DNA of 64,000 nucleotides. Origin: Cerrena zonata. Taxonomy: Eukaryota; Basidiomycota; Agaricomycetes; Polyporales; Cerrenaceae. Below, in pieces: positions 11,182 through 24,783 of this stretch. Within the stretch, counting starts at the first letter, position 1. Each line of letters opens with the position of its first letter. Both the position numbers and the translations under genes were made by a program. The notes beneath the pieces were generated by a model. It did not search any database. It had not been told where the DNA came from and saw nothing but the letters and a program-made list of their open reading frames with translations. The stretch is taken from assembly GCA_038087015.1 (NCBI GenBank), contig JASBNA010000001.1, forward strand, positions 496,001 through 560,000. Direction: 5' to 3'.

Positions 11182-13403
11182 TTGTCATTCAGGAACCCTG
11201 GCCTGGTGACACGAATAGGATGGCACCTAGAGGTCAGGACAAATGGTGTAACCTTGTTGGCGCCTGGCTCTCGCATATGCTCCAAGGTGCTACTGAAGTA
11301 TCTCGTATTTACACACGGGACAGTGTACGTAGGCCCAGACAATTATGCTCTCATAACGTGGTCTACTCAGGTGTCTTTCTAATGCTAATGACAGCGTAAT
11401 GACATTATTGTGAGGCTCAAGAAAGAAATCGATGTCGAGAACTTGATTGGAGCCCATCGTTGGAAAAGGTTCTGCTGCATATTACCCCCTGCATTTCAAT
11501 CTATGGAATCGTATGTCTTCGAGTTTGACCGCAAAAGACTCGGCGATCCAGCGACTCGTAAGTCCATCTCATAGCGATATCCACCAATCCTTGACAAAGA
11601 GATACAATCAAGGTCAGTGGACGGAGCACGTTGGTTTGGAACATTTCGATGGTGATGTGTCGAGAATTAACTTAATGAAACCTTACCCTCCTCCGAGCTG
11701 GGACAGACCGACCAATAAGGACCTGAAAGATTTAGCAACGCGTAGGATGGCACCGCTGAGGGCTCGGACTCCAACTCCCCCTCCACGATCTCCAACACCA
11801 AGACCACCGTCGCCCTGCACACCTGCACCGATAGCTAGTCCACCTCCGCCCAATTTACCTGAGATGGTTTTTTCTTCTTCGAATTACAACGACTCAGCTC
11901 ACAAATGCGTTTACAGGACGCATTTGTTCCTTACGAACAACATCCACACATGTCCGCTATCGACCCATCTGACCCTCTTGGCGAGACCGAGGAGCCGAAC
12001 GAGATAAAAACTGATCCACCAGATGAACTTGAAGGTATGCTGTTTATCTAGTTAGAATCCTCACAAAAACAAATATCGCTTCATTAAGCTCCAAGCTTCA
12101 AGCTGGTATCGAAACTTGATCCATATGAACAAGGTGAGTAACATGAAATTGTTTATCAACCTTCTTCCATAACTTAAGGAAATATCAGAGGAACTCGCTG
12201 CACAGGCATTATTGCAAGAACCAATCGTCAATACGCCTGACGTACAGATGAATATTGAGGTTAAACCTGAACCTGAGGAAGGTAATTATGCAGACCGCGA
12301 AAATTTAACGAAACTGAGGATGTTATCTTCCCATCTTTTTAGCCCCCGCTGATGATCCCGAAGTTACTAGACAGTTGCAAGAAGCTTTCCAGGCATATCT
12401 GGCCTCGCAAGCTCAGCCCCCGGCAACTGAAGAAATACCTATAGGTACCGTCTACATAACTCGTGCCGACAAAACCAGTCTTGAGATAGTTTTCAGAAGC
12501 TCAGCAGCCCGAGAGACAAACCCAATCGATGTCACGAACACCACAAGTACCGGCGGGTGGGTATATTCTTTAGCTTGTCGGAATTTGTTCAAACCTTGGT
12601 AATGTTCCCAGAAACCATGGCGGCCATTTCGGCGTTGCGGTCTGCAACAATTCCAAGTTAGTGAAGCATCCCCTCCGTGGGTACGTCTCGTATTGAATAT
12701 TATTGCCCCAGGTCGCGAGATTTCTCGCCAACCTACTTGGACGCCCGGTTGGTACTTCCAAAAATTTTGTTCATCAAATTATATTTTCAAGCCCTGGTAG
12801 ATCCCCAACATGTCGGCCCTGTCAAGAAGGAGCGGTCTTCACCACCGATCTCCGACCGTCGGGGAGGTTTGGCAGAACGTCCCCCCTTCATCAAACCTGA
12901 ACCTCAAGATATCGGCATCCCGCCTGCTCAAAGTCCTTCGGGTTCTGATTTGTACTCGGTAACGCCGCAAGCGAATTCAAATCTGACATCTATACAAGAT
13001 ACGCAACAAGGGCATCCCTATATGAAGCAAGAACCGGGGGATAGGGATTCAGGCGCATTGAACCCTTCAGGTTAGTAGTGTCGTTGGATACTATAATGTA
13101 GCTTCCCCCACCGACGCATTTCATTACAGGTGGTTCAGTGAAGGCGGAACCCATCGAAGCTCAAATTCCTTCCCACCAGAATCTGATCAGAGATCCTCGT
13201 CTAATCAAGACCCAAGATCCTCGGCTTCGCTTACGAGAAGGTATGTAATTCGTTGCCTCGTGTTTTATTTCTGGTCAAGATGTGCTTTGTAGCGGCGGCA
13301 GCTAAACGAGCGAGAGAAGAGGAAGAAGGTAAGATCGTGGGGTGGTATACATTCTGCGGGGCTGATCGTGATATTAGCTGCTCAAAAGCGAATCCGACGA
13401 TGA
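11182..13403 (+). CDS. proline-rich nuclear-type protein of unknown function, start uncertain
   Basis: A many-exon gene that I do not recognise by function. The N-terminal region (to about 11750) is conserved-looking: W/V-Y-V-G-P-D-N-Y-A-L-I-T-W, then R-N-D-I-I-V-R-L-K-K-E-I-D and H-R-W-K-R-F, a segment ending F-D-R-K-R-L-G-D-P, then Q-W-T-E-H-V-G-L-E-H-F. This is followed by a T-P-P-P-R-S-P-T-P-R-P-P repeat-like linker, several K-x-E-P segments (possible SUMO sites) and a C-terminal basic helix rich in K, R and E ending R-I-R-R, stop at 13401. Later introns are clear (e.g. the acceptor at 11914 and the final ones before 13300 and 13378), but two early junctions are odd: one seems to need a 24-nt or a 66-nt intron near 11374-11397, the other a weak donor near 11561. 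Start at 11182 is a working choice. Confidence 0.6.
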
Positions 13404-13676
13404 CCGAGTATCACAATGATGCGTATGCGAATACACGGATAACATTTCAACATGTTTCTCTTATGTACCAATATACATATATTTACCTGGATGTTCTACT
13501 CTCGAGTTCGGTGATTGATATGGGGTCATTCAGAAGTCGGGGATCTCTATTATGTCAACGTACTGTACTGATGGTATTCTGAACAATCCAATACCGTGGC
13601 GACCAGCTCGGCCTAGGCAGGTCAGAGGAACATCTGATCTACTTTTGACAGGATATATATTTTGCAAATTCTACGC

Positions 13677-15254
<1,578 letters not shown>

Positions 15255-15532
15255 CGTGAAGATAGCGTCAAGTTAAAGTAATACGTAGAGAAAGCCAAAT
15301 TACTGTCAAAGTTGACTCGGACGCTACGGCCGAATGCATCCTCCACATGTCTGTAAAATGGCGTCGATCGATCACGCATGCATGTCTCGATCACGTGTTG
15401 GACGCGTCTCTTTCGCGTCGTTGATTAGTCGCGTCGCGTTGATTGTGATTGTCGCTCAATTTCTCTTTGTATTATTCTCTAATATCGACCATAGTGTCCT
15501 CTATTTCTCATTCACTCCAGAGAGACGTCGAA
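15255..15532. promoter_or_regulatory. divergent promoter LYS12/CDT2 with MluI-box and E2F-like cluster
   Basis: Between the two starts (278 bp) lies ACGCGT at 15402-15407, TTTCGCGT at 15411-15418, and further CGCG-containing units at about 15429-15439. A CACGTG box is at 15392-15397. ACGCGT is the binding site of the MBF (Swi6/Mbp1 or Cdc10/Res) S-phase factor in other fungi; fission yeast cdt2 is an MBF target. Assignment of the cluster to the CDT2 side is inference. Confidence 0.55.
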
Positions 15533-17256
15533 ATGGAACAAGTGTCGGAACGTCTAGCTTTCAAGAACCGTACCAACAGATGTGATGACGATGAATTTCC
15601 GAAGACTTTGTCGCAGGACAAGAAACGACCCGCCAATGAGGATAACAAATCGTCTAGAAAACGTGTCAAACTTACGTCTAATGTAGAGACGATAGACATA
15701 TCCGATGAGGAAGATGATGTTGTCATACTATCTGGTACCTCATCTCGTCGTTGGTCTCTGTTTGCAATGAGAAACAGGGCGATGTCATGTGCACCTTTTG
15801 GATATTCACGATTACCTCAAAGTACGTCACAATACTAACATTAAGCACAAGTTCAAGCACCCTAACGCGTATCTCCAGTGTCTACGAACGCGCTTCTACG
15901 ATCATTCGTCTCTTCAAATAAATCCGACGTGTATAAATGTCATTCTATCGACGCGTCCAGTTTCATGACTCTTCCATATGCTTGCGCATATTCACATCAA
16001 GCAAAACGCGGCGGTAAACCTCTACTAGCTGTGACTACGGAGCAGGGTACCGTACATGTCCTGAATACTGAAAAACGGAATGACTGGGACGTTGGTAGGT
16101 TACATATTCCTACTATATTCGAAATTTATTGACCATGACTTTAGAACCCCAGCGGACTGTCTTTCAACCGTATGCAAACGGTATATTTGACGTGCAATGG
16201 TCGCCTTTAGATACACAGCTAGCCACCGCTGCTGCTGGTTCTTCCATTCAAGTATCTACTCTCGACGCATCATCTTGTGATGCTAAAACCATACGCACAA
16301 TGCACGGCCATGCAGGCACTGTCAAGTGTCTAGCATGGGATCCCAGAACGGACGGGTCATTGCTGTGCTCCGGCGGAAGGGATGGTGCTATATGTCTATG
16401 GGATCTTCGCCAGGATGCAGACAGCCCAGTCATCACTATTGCTGATGCTCATGAAGACACGTCGAAGGGTGCACGACCGCGGCCGAGGAAAGGGAAATTA
16501 CCACTAGCTGCTCCCCAAAGGAGTATCACTAGTGTACTATATACAGAATGTGATCCCTATGGCGTGACTTCAGCAGGGTCGTTGGACGGGTGCGACGACT
16601 TTAACTCCATACAATTATGAAACGACATGCTGACCGATAATATAGTATTCTCAGGCATTGGGACTTCCGACTACCGAAGAAAGTTGGTGCTCGTAAGCCC
16701 CGCATTCAACCCACGCACAGTTCACCTCTCGATCCAACTGTCTACCTCGGTTCACACCGTGCTCGGGGAATAACCAGTCTCACGCCAGGTTCTGGACCAA
16801 CAGCAGGATTACTGTTTGCACTCGGGCATGATTCACGTATACACACCTATAATTTGTCATCCCTCGTTCCACTCTCGGGGAACACGTCAAACCCAGAAGA
16901 TGACACATACGCGTTCAGTCATCCCAACATGCGAAACACTTCGTTCTATGTTCGAACTTCGCTATCTCCTTGTGGACGATGGCTTGCGAGTGGAGGGGCT
17001 GAAAATGGGAGTGTGTATTTGTTCGATGTTAGTAATGCCGGTCGAGTCCAAGCCGGGTCCTGATAGCAGAGCGGTGGAATTGAAGGGTCAGAAAGGTGAA
17101 GTGGGTGCCGTTGATTGGGCAAATAATATGGTGGCCAGTTGTGCAGATGACGGCACTGTCAGGGTTTGGAGACCGGACATTTCGGTTTACCGGCAATGCC
17201 AAGAAGACCCCAAGGAGATGATGTGGAGTCACAGTTGGGCGACAGACGATTTGTAG
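15533..17256 (+). CDS. Cdt2/DTL-like WD40 substrate receptor of CRL4, one apparent frameshift
   Basis: WD40 protein likely to bind DDB1 and direct CUL4 ubiquitin ligase to replication-licensing substrates. Exons 15533-15821, 15879-16094, 16145-16589 and 16646-17256. The N-terminus is basic and disordered with a nuclear-localisation-like K-R-V-K. Blades follow, with two DDB1-binding W-D-x-R signatures (L-W-D-L-R near 16400 and H-W-D-F-R near 16660), and a last blade C-A-D-D-G-T-V-R-V-W-R-P-D. In the last exon the frame runs off at a TGA (17060) unless one G is removed from the GGG at 17055-17057; after that the downstream frame continues the WD40 blade to 17256. A 25-nt GT..AG intron (17029-17053) would also restore the frame but is implausibly short. 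Orthology to Cdt2 is inferred from WDxR repeats and layout, not proven. Confidence 0.72.
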
Positions 17257-17524
17257 AATATTATTTGACTCCAGGATGTAATGTACGATACCTCTTGCTA
17301 GTATAATACCCTTTCTTGATGCTTGTCTCGACTGTCAAGTGTTGCAAGATGAATCCAATGGAAGTGACATACGTCATTAGCAGGAGATGGAATGGTACAA
17401 ACGGGTATGTAAATGTATGATGCAGCAGAATAATTAGGAGATGTCCGGAAGGTTTGCAAGAAATGCAATAGAGAATAGATGAATGGACTGTGAAGGAAAT
17501 GGGCGAAGCAATAGATGGTGCTAG

Positions 17525-18439
17525 CTACTTCTTTTGTATTGCATTCACCAACCTAAAAATGTAACGAGTTAAGAGGTCAACGTCAGGGGTATTTTGCTGG
17601 AGAATCACGTACCAATCCAAACCCTCTTCGAGACCCTCCCCTTTGGTCGCACAGCTGCCTCTTACACTCCAATCCCTACCCTTCTCACCACCTGCCAAAC
17701 CTAGCTGTTCACTGATTTCCTCGGGTTTCAACGCTCCCTCCATATCTTGCTTGTTACAGAAGACAAGTAATGGGACTCCGTTGAGCTCTTCCTCAGAGAG
17801 CATGGTAAGTAACTCTGTCCGAGATGTTTGTAAACGAGCAGTGTCTGCAGAGTCGATGACGTAGATGATCGCAGAGGTATTCGGGAAGTAGCAGCGCCAA
17901 TATGGTCTATGCAAGCGAGAAGTTCAATATCAGTTTCGGTAGTGGAGTAGACAAAGATGGGTATGTACCGGATACTCGATTGTCCTCCGAGATCCCAAAC
18001 TTGGAATTTGATGTTCTTATACTACATAGGCAACGAATTCAATTTCGAAGTGGGGTGTCGGTGCAGGGATGATACGGACCTGTACAGTTTCGACGTTAAA
18101 GCCAATTGCTATAACACCAAAATAAGACTCTCAGAATCATTGCATGCAATGAATGTACTCACTCGGAATGGTTGACACAACTTCTCCGATCTGGCACCGA
18201 CAATGTTTAGAACATAAACTTAAAGCGCAGTCATCAGACGAACCTGTAGTCTGTACAAAATAGTAGTCTAGAGCCACAGAACACCGTCAATATGAATTCC
18301 ACACAAACTCGGAGAAAGCACATCAACACACCTTGCCAGCCGAATCGAGACCAAGCATCAATATCCGCACATCCTTGTCCTTACTCCACCGAACGAGCGA
18401 CGTGATTGACGTAAAGAGAGAAGATATTGAGAGACCCAT
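17525..18439 (-). CDS. ARL1: ARF-like small GTPase Arl1
   Basis: Golgi small GTPase of 187 residues that recruits GRIP-domain golgins. Seven exons: 18332-18439, 18244-18267 (only 24 nt), 18163-18190, 18080-18108, 17969-18021, 17613-17906 and 17525-17552. Gly2 for myristoylation is present (M-G-L-S). Nucleotide-binding motifs are G1 G-L-D-S-A-G-K-T-T, switch I P-T-I-G-F-N-V-E-T, G3 W-D-L-G-G-Q, G4 C-N-K-Q-D and G5 S-C-A-T-K. The I-R-P-Y-W-R-C-Y segment after switch II matches Arl1 and Arf. A few extra residues after the L-G-L segment lengthen it slightly relative to the usual 181. The gene is convergent with CDT2 (268 bp between stops) and divergent from the WKF gene. Confidence 0.9.
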
Positions 18440-18658
18440 ATTTCCAGAAGTGAGAGTACAGCGAGAGAAATGATAAAGCAAAAGACAAGAGTTAGAGAGG
18501 AAACTTGGACGGAGGTGTGAGTGTGAGTGAGTGGTCGCCGGCTATGTCAGCTACTGTGCCAGCGCTTCGTGGGACTACATCTCGATCGTCTTTGGTGCCT
18601 GACCCAATTTGGTTCCTGTGTTCACGCTCTTTACTATTCCCCCGTCCTTACAGTCGCT
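18440..18658. promoter_or_regulatory. divergent promoter of ARL1 and the WKF-domain gene
   Basis: Starts of the two genes are 219 bp apart on opposite strands. No specific site was assigned. Confidence 0.45.
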
Positions 18659-19835
18659 ATGGGTTCATCCACAGCTATCGCTGATGCCCCTCACACTACG
18701 CCAAAATCATCCAAGAAGTCAAAACGAAAGTCGAAGGATGTGGATTCGAAACCGCTTGGGTCTGCACACGACGATACAATTGCTATAGACGAGAATGCTC
18801 AACTTGAACCTGGTGCGGACTCGGAAAAAGCAAAGCGAAAATCAAAACGGAAGAAGGAGAGTAAAGCAGATGATGGCGGGGAGCACAAGAAGAAGAAACG
18901 GAAAGTCCGAGTCGACGAAGACACTGCCGCTCTCGAAACAAACGGCGACGAACCAGATGCGGTGATGGAGGACGAGAGGGTTTTGGAGGAGAAAAAATCA
19001 AAGAAGGAAAAGAAAGAGAAAAAGAAGGTCCGAATCTCTGATGTGGTAGAGGAGGCACCTAATAACAAAGGTACTTTATTTATAACGCTACTCTTCGTTG
19101 TGAACTCAATTATTCATCCACCAATCACAGATGTTTTAACGTCTGAAGACACCTCTCCTCCCAAAAAGAAGAGGAAAGACAAAAAGACCTCTTCTGATAA
19201 ACGGGAATCGAGAAAGAAAGATAGAGAAGAGAACGAATCCAAATCCCGACGGAAAGCTAAGGATATAGACGAAGCAGACCCAGAAGGAGACGAAGAACTC
19301 AACGACCAAGCACGTAAAGGTCAGAATTCTTGTGTGCAATCCGGACTGGGATCTAGAACTCTTATTGATTTTCTTGCGTTATATTCACAGCTCTAGGATA
19401 CGCATATCTATATGTAACGAAACGAGAGCAGTGGAAGTTCGCCAAAGCACGACAAAACTGGCTCGTTCGAAATATCTTTTCGCAAGAAATGGTATGCACA
19501 GCTCACACCGTCATCCGTTATTCCCTCGACTAAACTGCATGTTTAATTCCCTTAGATTCCAGAGAAGTATCTCGAACATGCGAATCAATATTTGCAAAGC
19601 GTCCAAGGCGGGGTCCGTGAGGTACGTCTTTCCCTCGACTCTACTACGAGGTTTTTTTCTGATCTTACCTTAGAATCTTCTAAAACTATGTCGCGAGGCT
19701 ACAGTCGAGGTGACCTCAGACCCTCAGCCGGAAACTGCAGAAGGTCAGACCGCAGAAGTTCCAAAACCGGAGGATTCTGTGAGACGAATACGGGCGCAGA
19801 CATTACTAACCTTGCTATCAGAAGAGACTTCATAA
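18659..19835 (+). CDS. WKF-domain protein (C7orf50-like), lysine-rich
   Basis: A 309-residue nuclear or nucleolar-type protein. Five exons: 18659-19070, 19131-19319, 19391-19491, 19556-19621 and 19674-19835, all in phase. The N-terminal two thirds are strongly charged, with repeated K-K-K-R-K and K-K-S-K-K-E-K-K blocks that would act as nuclear localisation signals. The C-terminal part has the family core A-L-x-Y-L-x-x-W-K-F type segment (here E-Q-W-K-F-A-K-A-R-Q-N-W-L), a helical stretch and a second helix L-L-K-L-C-R-E. Related proteins (human C7orf50, family DUF2373) are nucleolar and of unclear function. No catalytic motif is present. Confidence 0.8.
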
Positions 19836-20104
19836 CACTATTCGTTCCTCCGTCTGTAGTTCACATCTTTCCGAACCCTTCGTTCGGAAATACAGCCTTA
19901 TTCAGGATATCGGTGACCCTGCACATCGGTATTTCTGACACAAATCACACATTTCAGAATGACTTCCCAACAGACAACACTTTATTACTTCGACACCCTT
20001 CACCACAGCGAGTAGACTAAACCAAAACAGCTAAATCAATTGCTGTACATGACGTGCATCGAGCAAACAACTTCTAACGAATAACCAACTAAGAATGTCC
20101 AACC

Positions 20105-22233
20105 TTAGGCCCCAACGGCAATAGGAGTAGGTGCGTGAACCGCAGAGGGGATAGAAAGGACATCCTTGCGTGCAACCTGCAAGTGATTAACAGCAGGAGT
20201 GACCTCGACGGGACCAAGGAGGTCGTTGAATTTCTCGCGAGTAATCCTGACCGCACGGGAATCGACAACACGGCTATGACCAGTCCTCAACAACTTGGGT
20301 GCAGTGCCATCGACCAAACCAAGGTGCTCATCCTCCCAAATAGGCTTAACGGGTTTGGCGTTAGCCATGCCAACGCCGGCATGTCCTCCCAAAGCCTTCC
20401 AGTCCGAAGTGCGCTTGATACCGAGTTCAGTGAAAGTCTGGTTAACAACGTTGGCGACGCGAGCAATCTGGTCGACGGTGTGGCCGGGGGTGACTGTGAA
20501 CCTGAGACGTTCCTCGCCGCGAGCAACCGTGGGGTAATTAATGGACTGAACGTAGACACCGTGCTTGGAGAGCAAGGTGTCAGAGGCAGCCTTTGCGAGG
20601 GCAGCATCACCAACGAGGACAGGGACGATGTGCGAGGGACCGGGGATGACAGGGATATCCATAGACTCGAAACGAGACTTAAGCTGACGAACGTTCATCT
20701 GCTTCAACTGACGATCACCCATGTATTCGCGTTGGTAAGAGATACTGGCTCGAGCACCTGCAACGTTTACGGGAGGAAGAGAAGTAGTGAAGATGAAGCC
20801 GGAAGCGTATGACCGGATCATATCAACGAAGTCCGTAGAACCAGCGATGTAACCACCGACAGCACCATAAGCTTTTCCGAGAGTGCCTAAAAGTAGATTA
20901 AGCTTTATAAGGTATTACGTGAGGGTCGGTGATAAGATAAGCTTACCAGTAATGATGTCAACACGATCCATGACTGAACCTTTAATTGGTTCAGGACTAT
21001 TTCCAGCGCGGACCTGAGCCTCCCAATCGAGATGTTCAGCGACACCTGCTCCGTGGGGTCCGTAAAGACCAACAGCATGAACCTCATCAAGGAAAGTGAG
21101 GGCTCCGTACTGTTTAGCAAGGTCGCAAATCTCTGAGATAGGACCAATACTGCCACACATGGAGTAGACGCTCTCGAAGGCAATGATCTTCGGTGTCTCC
21201 TTAGGGTACTGCGCCAACTTGGCCTCTAAATCCTGCAAGTCGTTGTGCTTGAAAATAACACGCTTTGCCGTAGAGTGTCTCATACCCTGAATCATAGACG
21301 CATGATTCATGGAATCGGAGAAGTAGACACACCCAGGCAACTTGGAGCCCAACGTGGCAAGCGTTGCGTCGTTTGCGACATAGCACGACGAGAAGACAAG
21401 AGCAGCAGGCTTTCTGTGTAGCTGGGCTAACTCGTCTTCAAGGGCGAGATGCATGCCGGTGTTGCCAGCAATGTTACGGGTTCCACCTGCACCATGACCG
21501 TATGTATTCAGAGTGCGACTACCAAAAATGTCAATATATGCGCTCGGAAAGGAGAAGGAAGTACTCACTGCATGGTCTCAAGGACGACTGGGTTATTTCC
21601 CATGCCAAGGTAGTCATTAGCACACCAAACCTCGACCTCATCCTTAGGGTCGCCGGTATGAGCAATAGGGAACTTGTTTGCAAGACGGTTGATGTTGTTG
21701 AAGTAACGGTAGGAGGAATCCTGGTGCTTTTTCTCAAGCTCGGTAGTGTAGAACTGCTCGTAGTTGAAACCTCCGGCTGCGGCGGTTGCTTTGGCAGCTT
21801 CGGTGGTTGCCTCGGCGTGGAATGGGCATCCAGCAGCGGCCTTGGAGGAGGACGCTTTGGGGACAGCCTTGGTAGCCTTCTGCTTCTTAGCCTTGGAAAG
21901 GTCCTCGGCCATACGTGCGGCAGCGAGAGCCTTGGAGGCATGAGGGCACTTCTCGACATTTTCACCGGAAGTGAAAAGACTCTTGTGGTGATGCATGTTG
22001 CTGACCTCGGCATTACCGGCTATGCTAGCATAGCCAGCGACCATTTGGTTAGAGCGAACCTGGAGGGCAGGGCCCATGACGGGGCATCGGGTTGCTTTCT
22101 CCGTGAGCTTTGACAAGGTAGGGTAGCGAGAAGACGCAGAAGTGCAGAGGGTGCGAAGAGTAGAGGTCTTTGTGCGGCCCAAAAAGGGGCAAGAGGCCGT
22201 ATACTTTGCGAGAGAGGAAAGCTTGTCGAGCAT
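20105..22233 (-). CDS. HEM1: 5-aminolevulinate synthase, mitochondrial
   Basis: First enzyme of heme synthesis: condenses glycine and succinyl-CoA, PLP-dependent, in the mitochondrial matrix. Three exons: 21569-22233, 20947-21518 and 20886 down to the stop, giving 672 residues. The long presequence region holds four Cys-Pro motifs at residues 15, 50, 96 and 136 (S-C-P-F, R-C-P-V, K-C-P-H, G-C-P-F), the form of heme-regulatory motifs. The catalytic core shows W-C-A-N-D-Y-L-G-M, G-H-G-A-G-G-T-R-N-I-A-G, D-E-V-H-A-V-G-L-Y-G-x-x-G-A-G and the PLP lysine in G-T-L-G-K-A-Y-G (about residue 417), then F-I-F-T-T-S-L-P-P. The motifs suggest end-product control of import or stability by heme, as shown for other ALAS enzymes. 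Confidence 0.96.
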
Positions 22234-22535
22234 CGTCGAGAGGGACGTTGAGACAGCAGGGGGGGACGGGGACGGGAAATTGAAGGAGGAGGATTGGTCG
22301 TCGTGTCATCTTTATGAGCTACCTCTTATGGGCGGCTTACCTAAGCTGACTCACATCTCACGACTTTTATGACATGAATCGGAGGGCGTCGATTGGCTGT
22401 CCGGCAATGCTGCACAAGATCGGAGGCTTAGTACGGGGAGCGTACTTGTCCATTACACACTACTATAGAACGTCTATTCCAATCTATCCAACAATACATA
22501 GGCACGGCCCCCATTAGCTCGGCTCATCATTCCTC
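22234..22535. promoter_or_regulatory. HEM1 upstream region and ARG8 3' flank
   Basis: Same-strand gap of 302 bp; it must hold the HEM1 promoter and ARG8 terminator. No specific motif assigned. Confidence 0.45.
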
Positions 22536-24454
22536 TCACGACTGTGAAAGGCTCCCCAGGCAACTCTCAAGCACATCCACCGCCAGATCGACCTCTTCCC
22601 GTCCCACATTCAAGCTGGGAACTAGTCGCACAGCGTCCTTTCCCGCGGTCAGCACAAGCACTCCCCGCTCCCTTGCCATGTTCACCAGCTTGCCAGGGTG
22701 ACTTGCGTCCTTGAACCCTAATCCGAGAATCAAGCCCCGGCCTCGGACAGTCGGAAGTAAGATGTCGGGGAACCATTTGGGCAGCTGGCTCAGACGCGCT
22801 TGCAGATATGTACTGGTTTCTGTCATGTTCGATACGAACGCCCGTTCAGATAGACGCGACAGGACATAGTAGCCCAGTGCACAGGCTAATGGAGACCCGC
22901 CGAATGTTGTCCCATGGGTACCTGTAATATCATCCCACAACACCGTTTCATTCCACGCCCCCAAGTCAATTACCGACTTGTGTTACTCACCAGCTGTCAT
23001 TGGTTCTGCAATCTTGTTACGCATTAACACTGCGCCAATGGGGAACCCATTCGCGAGAGGCTTCGCCATTGTGACTATGTCGGGATGACACTCGACAGGA
23101 TAAGCAGAATGTGTCCATAACGTCCCACTTCTGTAAAGTCCACACTATGCACGGATTCAAAGGTCAGTACATATGGCATAAGCAGAGTAATGGCCTCATC
23201 AATATTGACAAGGTAAGGGATTGCCGAGATGAGAAGAAGTAGAAAAGAAGCAATCTACACACCTGGATTTCGTCAAAGATCAACACAGCACCGGTTTCGT
23301 CGCATCTCTTTCGCAGCTTACGCAGCCAGTCCATGTCCGCTGCATTTATTCCCCCTTCTCCTTGAATAGGTTCTAGGATGACTGCTGCTGTTTTCTCAGT
23401 AATCAACGTGTCCAGACCGTCGGTCTGATTCAGTTTTCCAACCTTCACTCCAGGAAGCAATGGTTCGAATGGTTTCTGGTACTTCGGGTTGGTGGTCACA
23501 CTCAAGGCACCCATAGAGCGACCGTGGAAGGCCTGTTCGAAACACACAATTTCGTACTTGTCGCATGAAGGATCATCCCACGTTTTTCCCGCCTTGGCGG
23601 CCCACCTCTGTTTCCCAGTGAAACGGGCGATCTTGAGCGCACCCTCATTTGCTTCGGTCCCTGAGTTGGAAAAGAATACCTTTGCGCCGTGGGCTTCCCC
23701 GACGGGTGGGTTAAGAGAGCCAGCCTCGTAACCCAGACCACCTTCTTTTTGGGTCAACGTGACCAGGAGTTCAGCTAGTTTGGGTCCCCATTGGTGGTGG
23801 AATGCATTGCTTGTGTGAGACAAAGTTTCCGCTTCCCTGCCCAAAACCTAAAATATCGCATACATCCAAGTAATTGGACGCAGAACATAAATAGAAGCAA
23901 TTATCAGTCCTCTGGTCACTCCACGTATGATTGGTGATGAAATGCCGAGTAAAGGGACTCCCACAGAAATCTTGGTTACTTTGTAACCGTGAGAGGATAT
24001 GAAGCAAATGGCCATGCAGAGATAAATGACCACATGAGATATATTTTAAGACTCTCACCTTGACGAGACCGTCATCGGCATGTCCAAGGGCATTCACAGC
24101 GATACCCGCACTAAAATCCAAATACTTGCGGTGCTCTGTGTCCCAAACATAGGCCCCTTTTCCATGTGACAAGACGAAGGGAGGCCTGGCATAGACAGGA
24201 AGGATGTACTTGTTTGCGCGGTCGAGGAATGTTTTGACGGGAGGCGAGATGGAGGATGCATCTTCAGGGTGTGTTACACTTGTGTATTTTGTAGACGGGG
24301 CAGTTGGGATGGAATGAGCTGGGGCTGCCTAGAAGTTGCTTCAGCTACGGAATGCAAATAACGGAATCGGACATACCTCCGAAGTGGTTGAAGCATACCG
24401 CACAGACCGACCTACTCGTCCTCGAAGAGCAACACGTCCCAAAGATTTGTGCAT
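22536..24454 (-). CDS. ARG8: acetylornithine aminotransferase, mitochondrial
   Basis: PLP aminotransferase (class III) of arginine synthesis, converting N-acetylglutamate semialdehyde to N-acetylornithine. Five exons: 24377-24454, 24059-24328, 23263-23847, 22991-23144 and 22536-22921; 490 residues. The start M-H-K-S-L-G-R-V-A-L-R-G-R is a typical matrix-targeting sequence. Core motifs are D-F-S-A-G-I-A-V-N-A-L-G-H, S-N-S-G-T-E-A-N-E-G-A-L-K, F-E-Q-A-F-H-G-R-S-M-G, E-P-I-Q-G-E-G-G-I, L-I-F-D-E-I-Q and the PLP lysine in M-A-K-P-L-A-N-G-F-P-I-G-A, then G-T-H-G-T-T-F-G-G-S-P-L. Intron 2 is long (about 210 nt). Ornithine aminotransferase is the main alternative but the A-K-P-L-A-N-G motif and presequence favour Arg8. 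Confidence 0.93.
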
Positions 24455-24783
24455 CACCGTCGCCGTTACGAACTGCGATAGGTCGACGTTAAGTTATAAA
24501 GTAAGGGTCGGAATAATGTCCGAGCTCGCTGCTACCAGTAGGGGTGACACGCTTCCGAGTCATGGCGGTGGTTCGCGATAAAAAATGCTACAGGCATCAC
24601 ATGATTTCTGTCAATAACGTTCTTCCTGTCGATCTTGGCTCGAGCCTCTTGCAATTTCGAATGAAGACAGGTTATGCAATACATGATACACTACAAGACA
24701 TACGATTTGAAAGGGACTAACATAGGCCTTGGAGCAATAGCACAAGAGAAAGACAGTCACAGGATATACCCAAATGAGACTAT
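24455..24783. promoter_or_regulatory. ARG8 promoter region and CWC21 3' flank
   Basis: Same-strand spacer of 329 bp. No convincing motif or open frame beyond shadows. Confidence 0.4.

Noticed and set aside
17029..17053. 25-nt GT..AG intron as the explanation of the CDT2-like frame change
   Set aside because: Shorter than plausible introns, and removing one G from GGG restores a WD40 blade more simply.
20135..20812. Plus-strand open frame of 225 codons
   Set aside because: Antisense of HEM1 exon 3, which has full family match; the plus frame has no recognisable domain.
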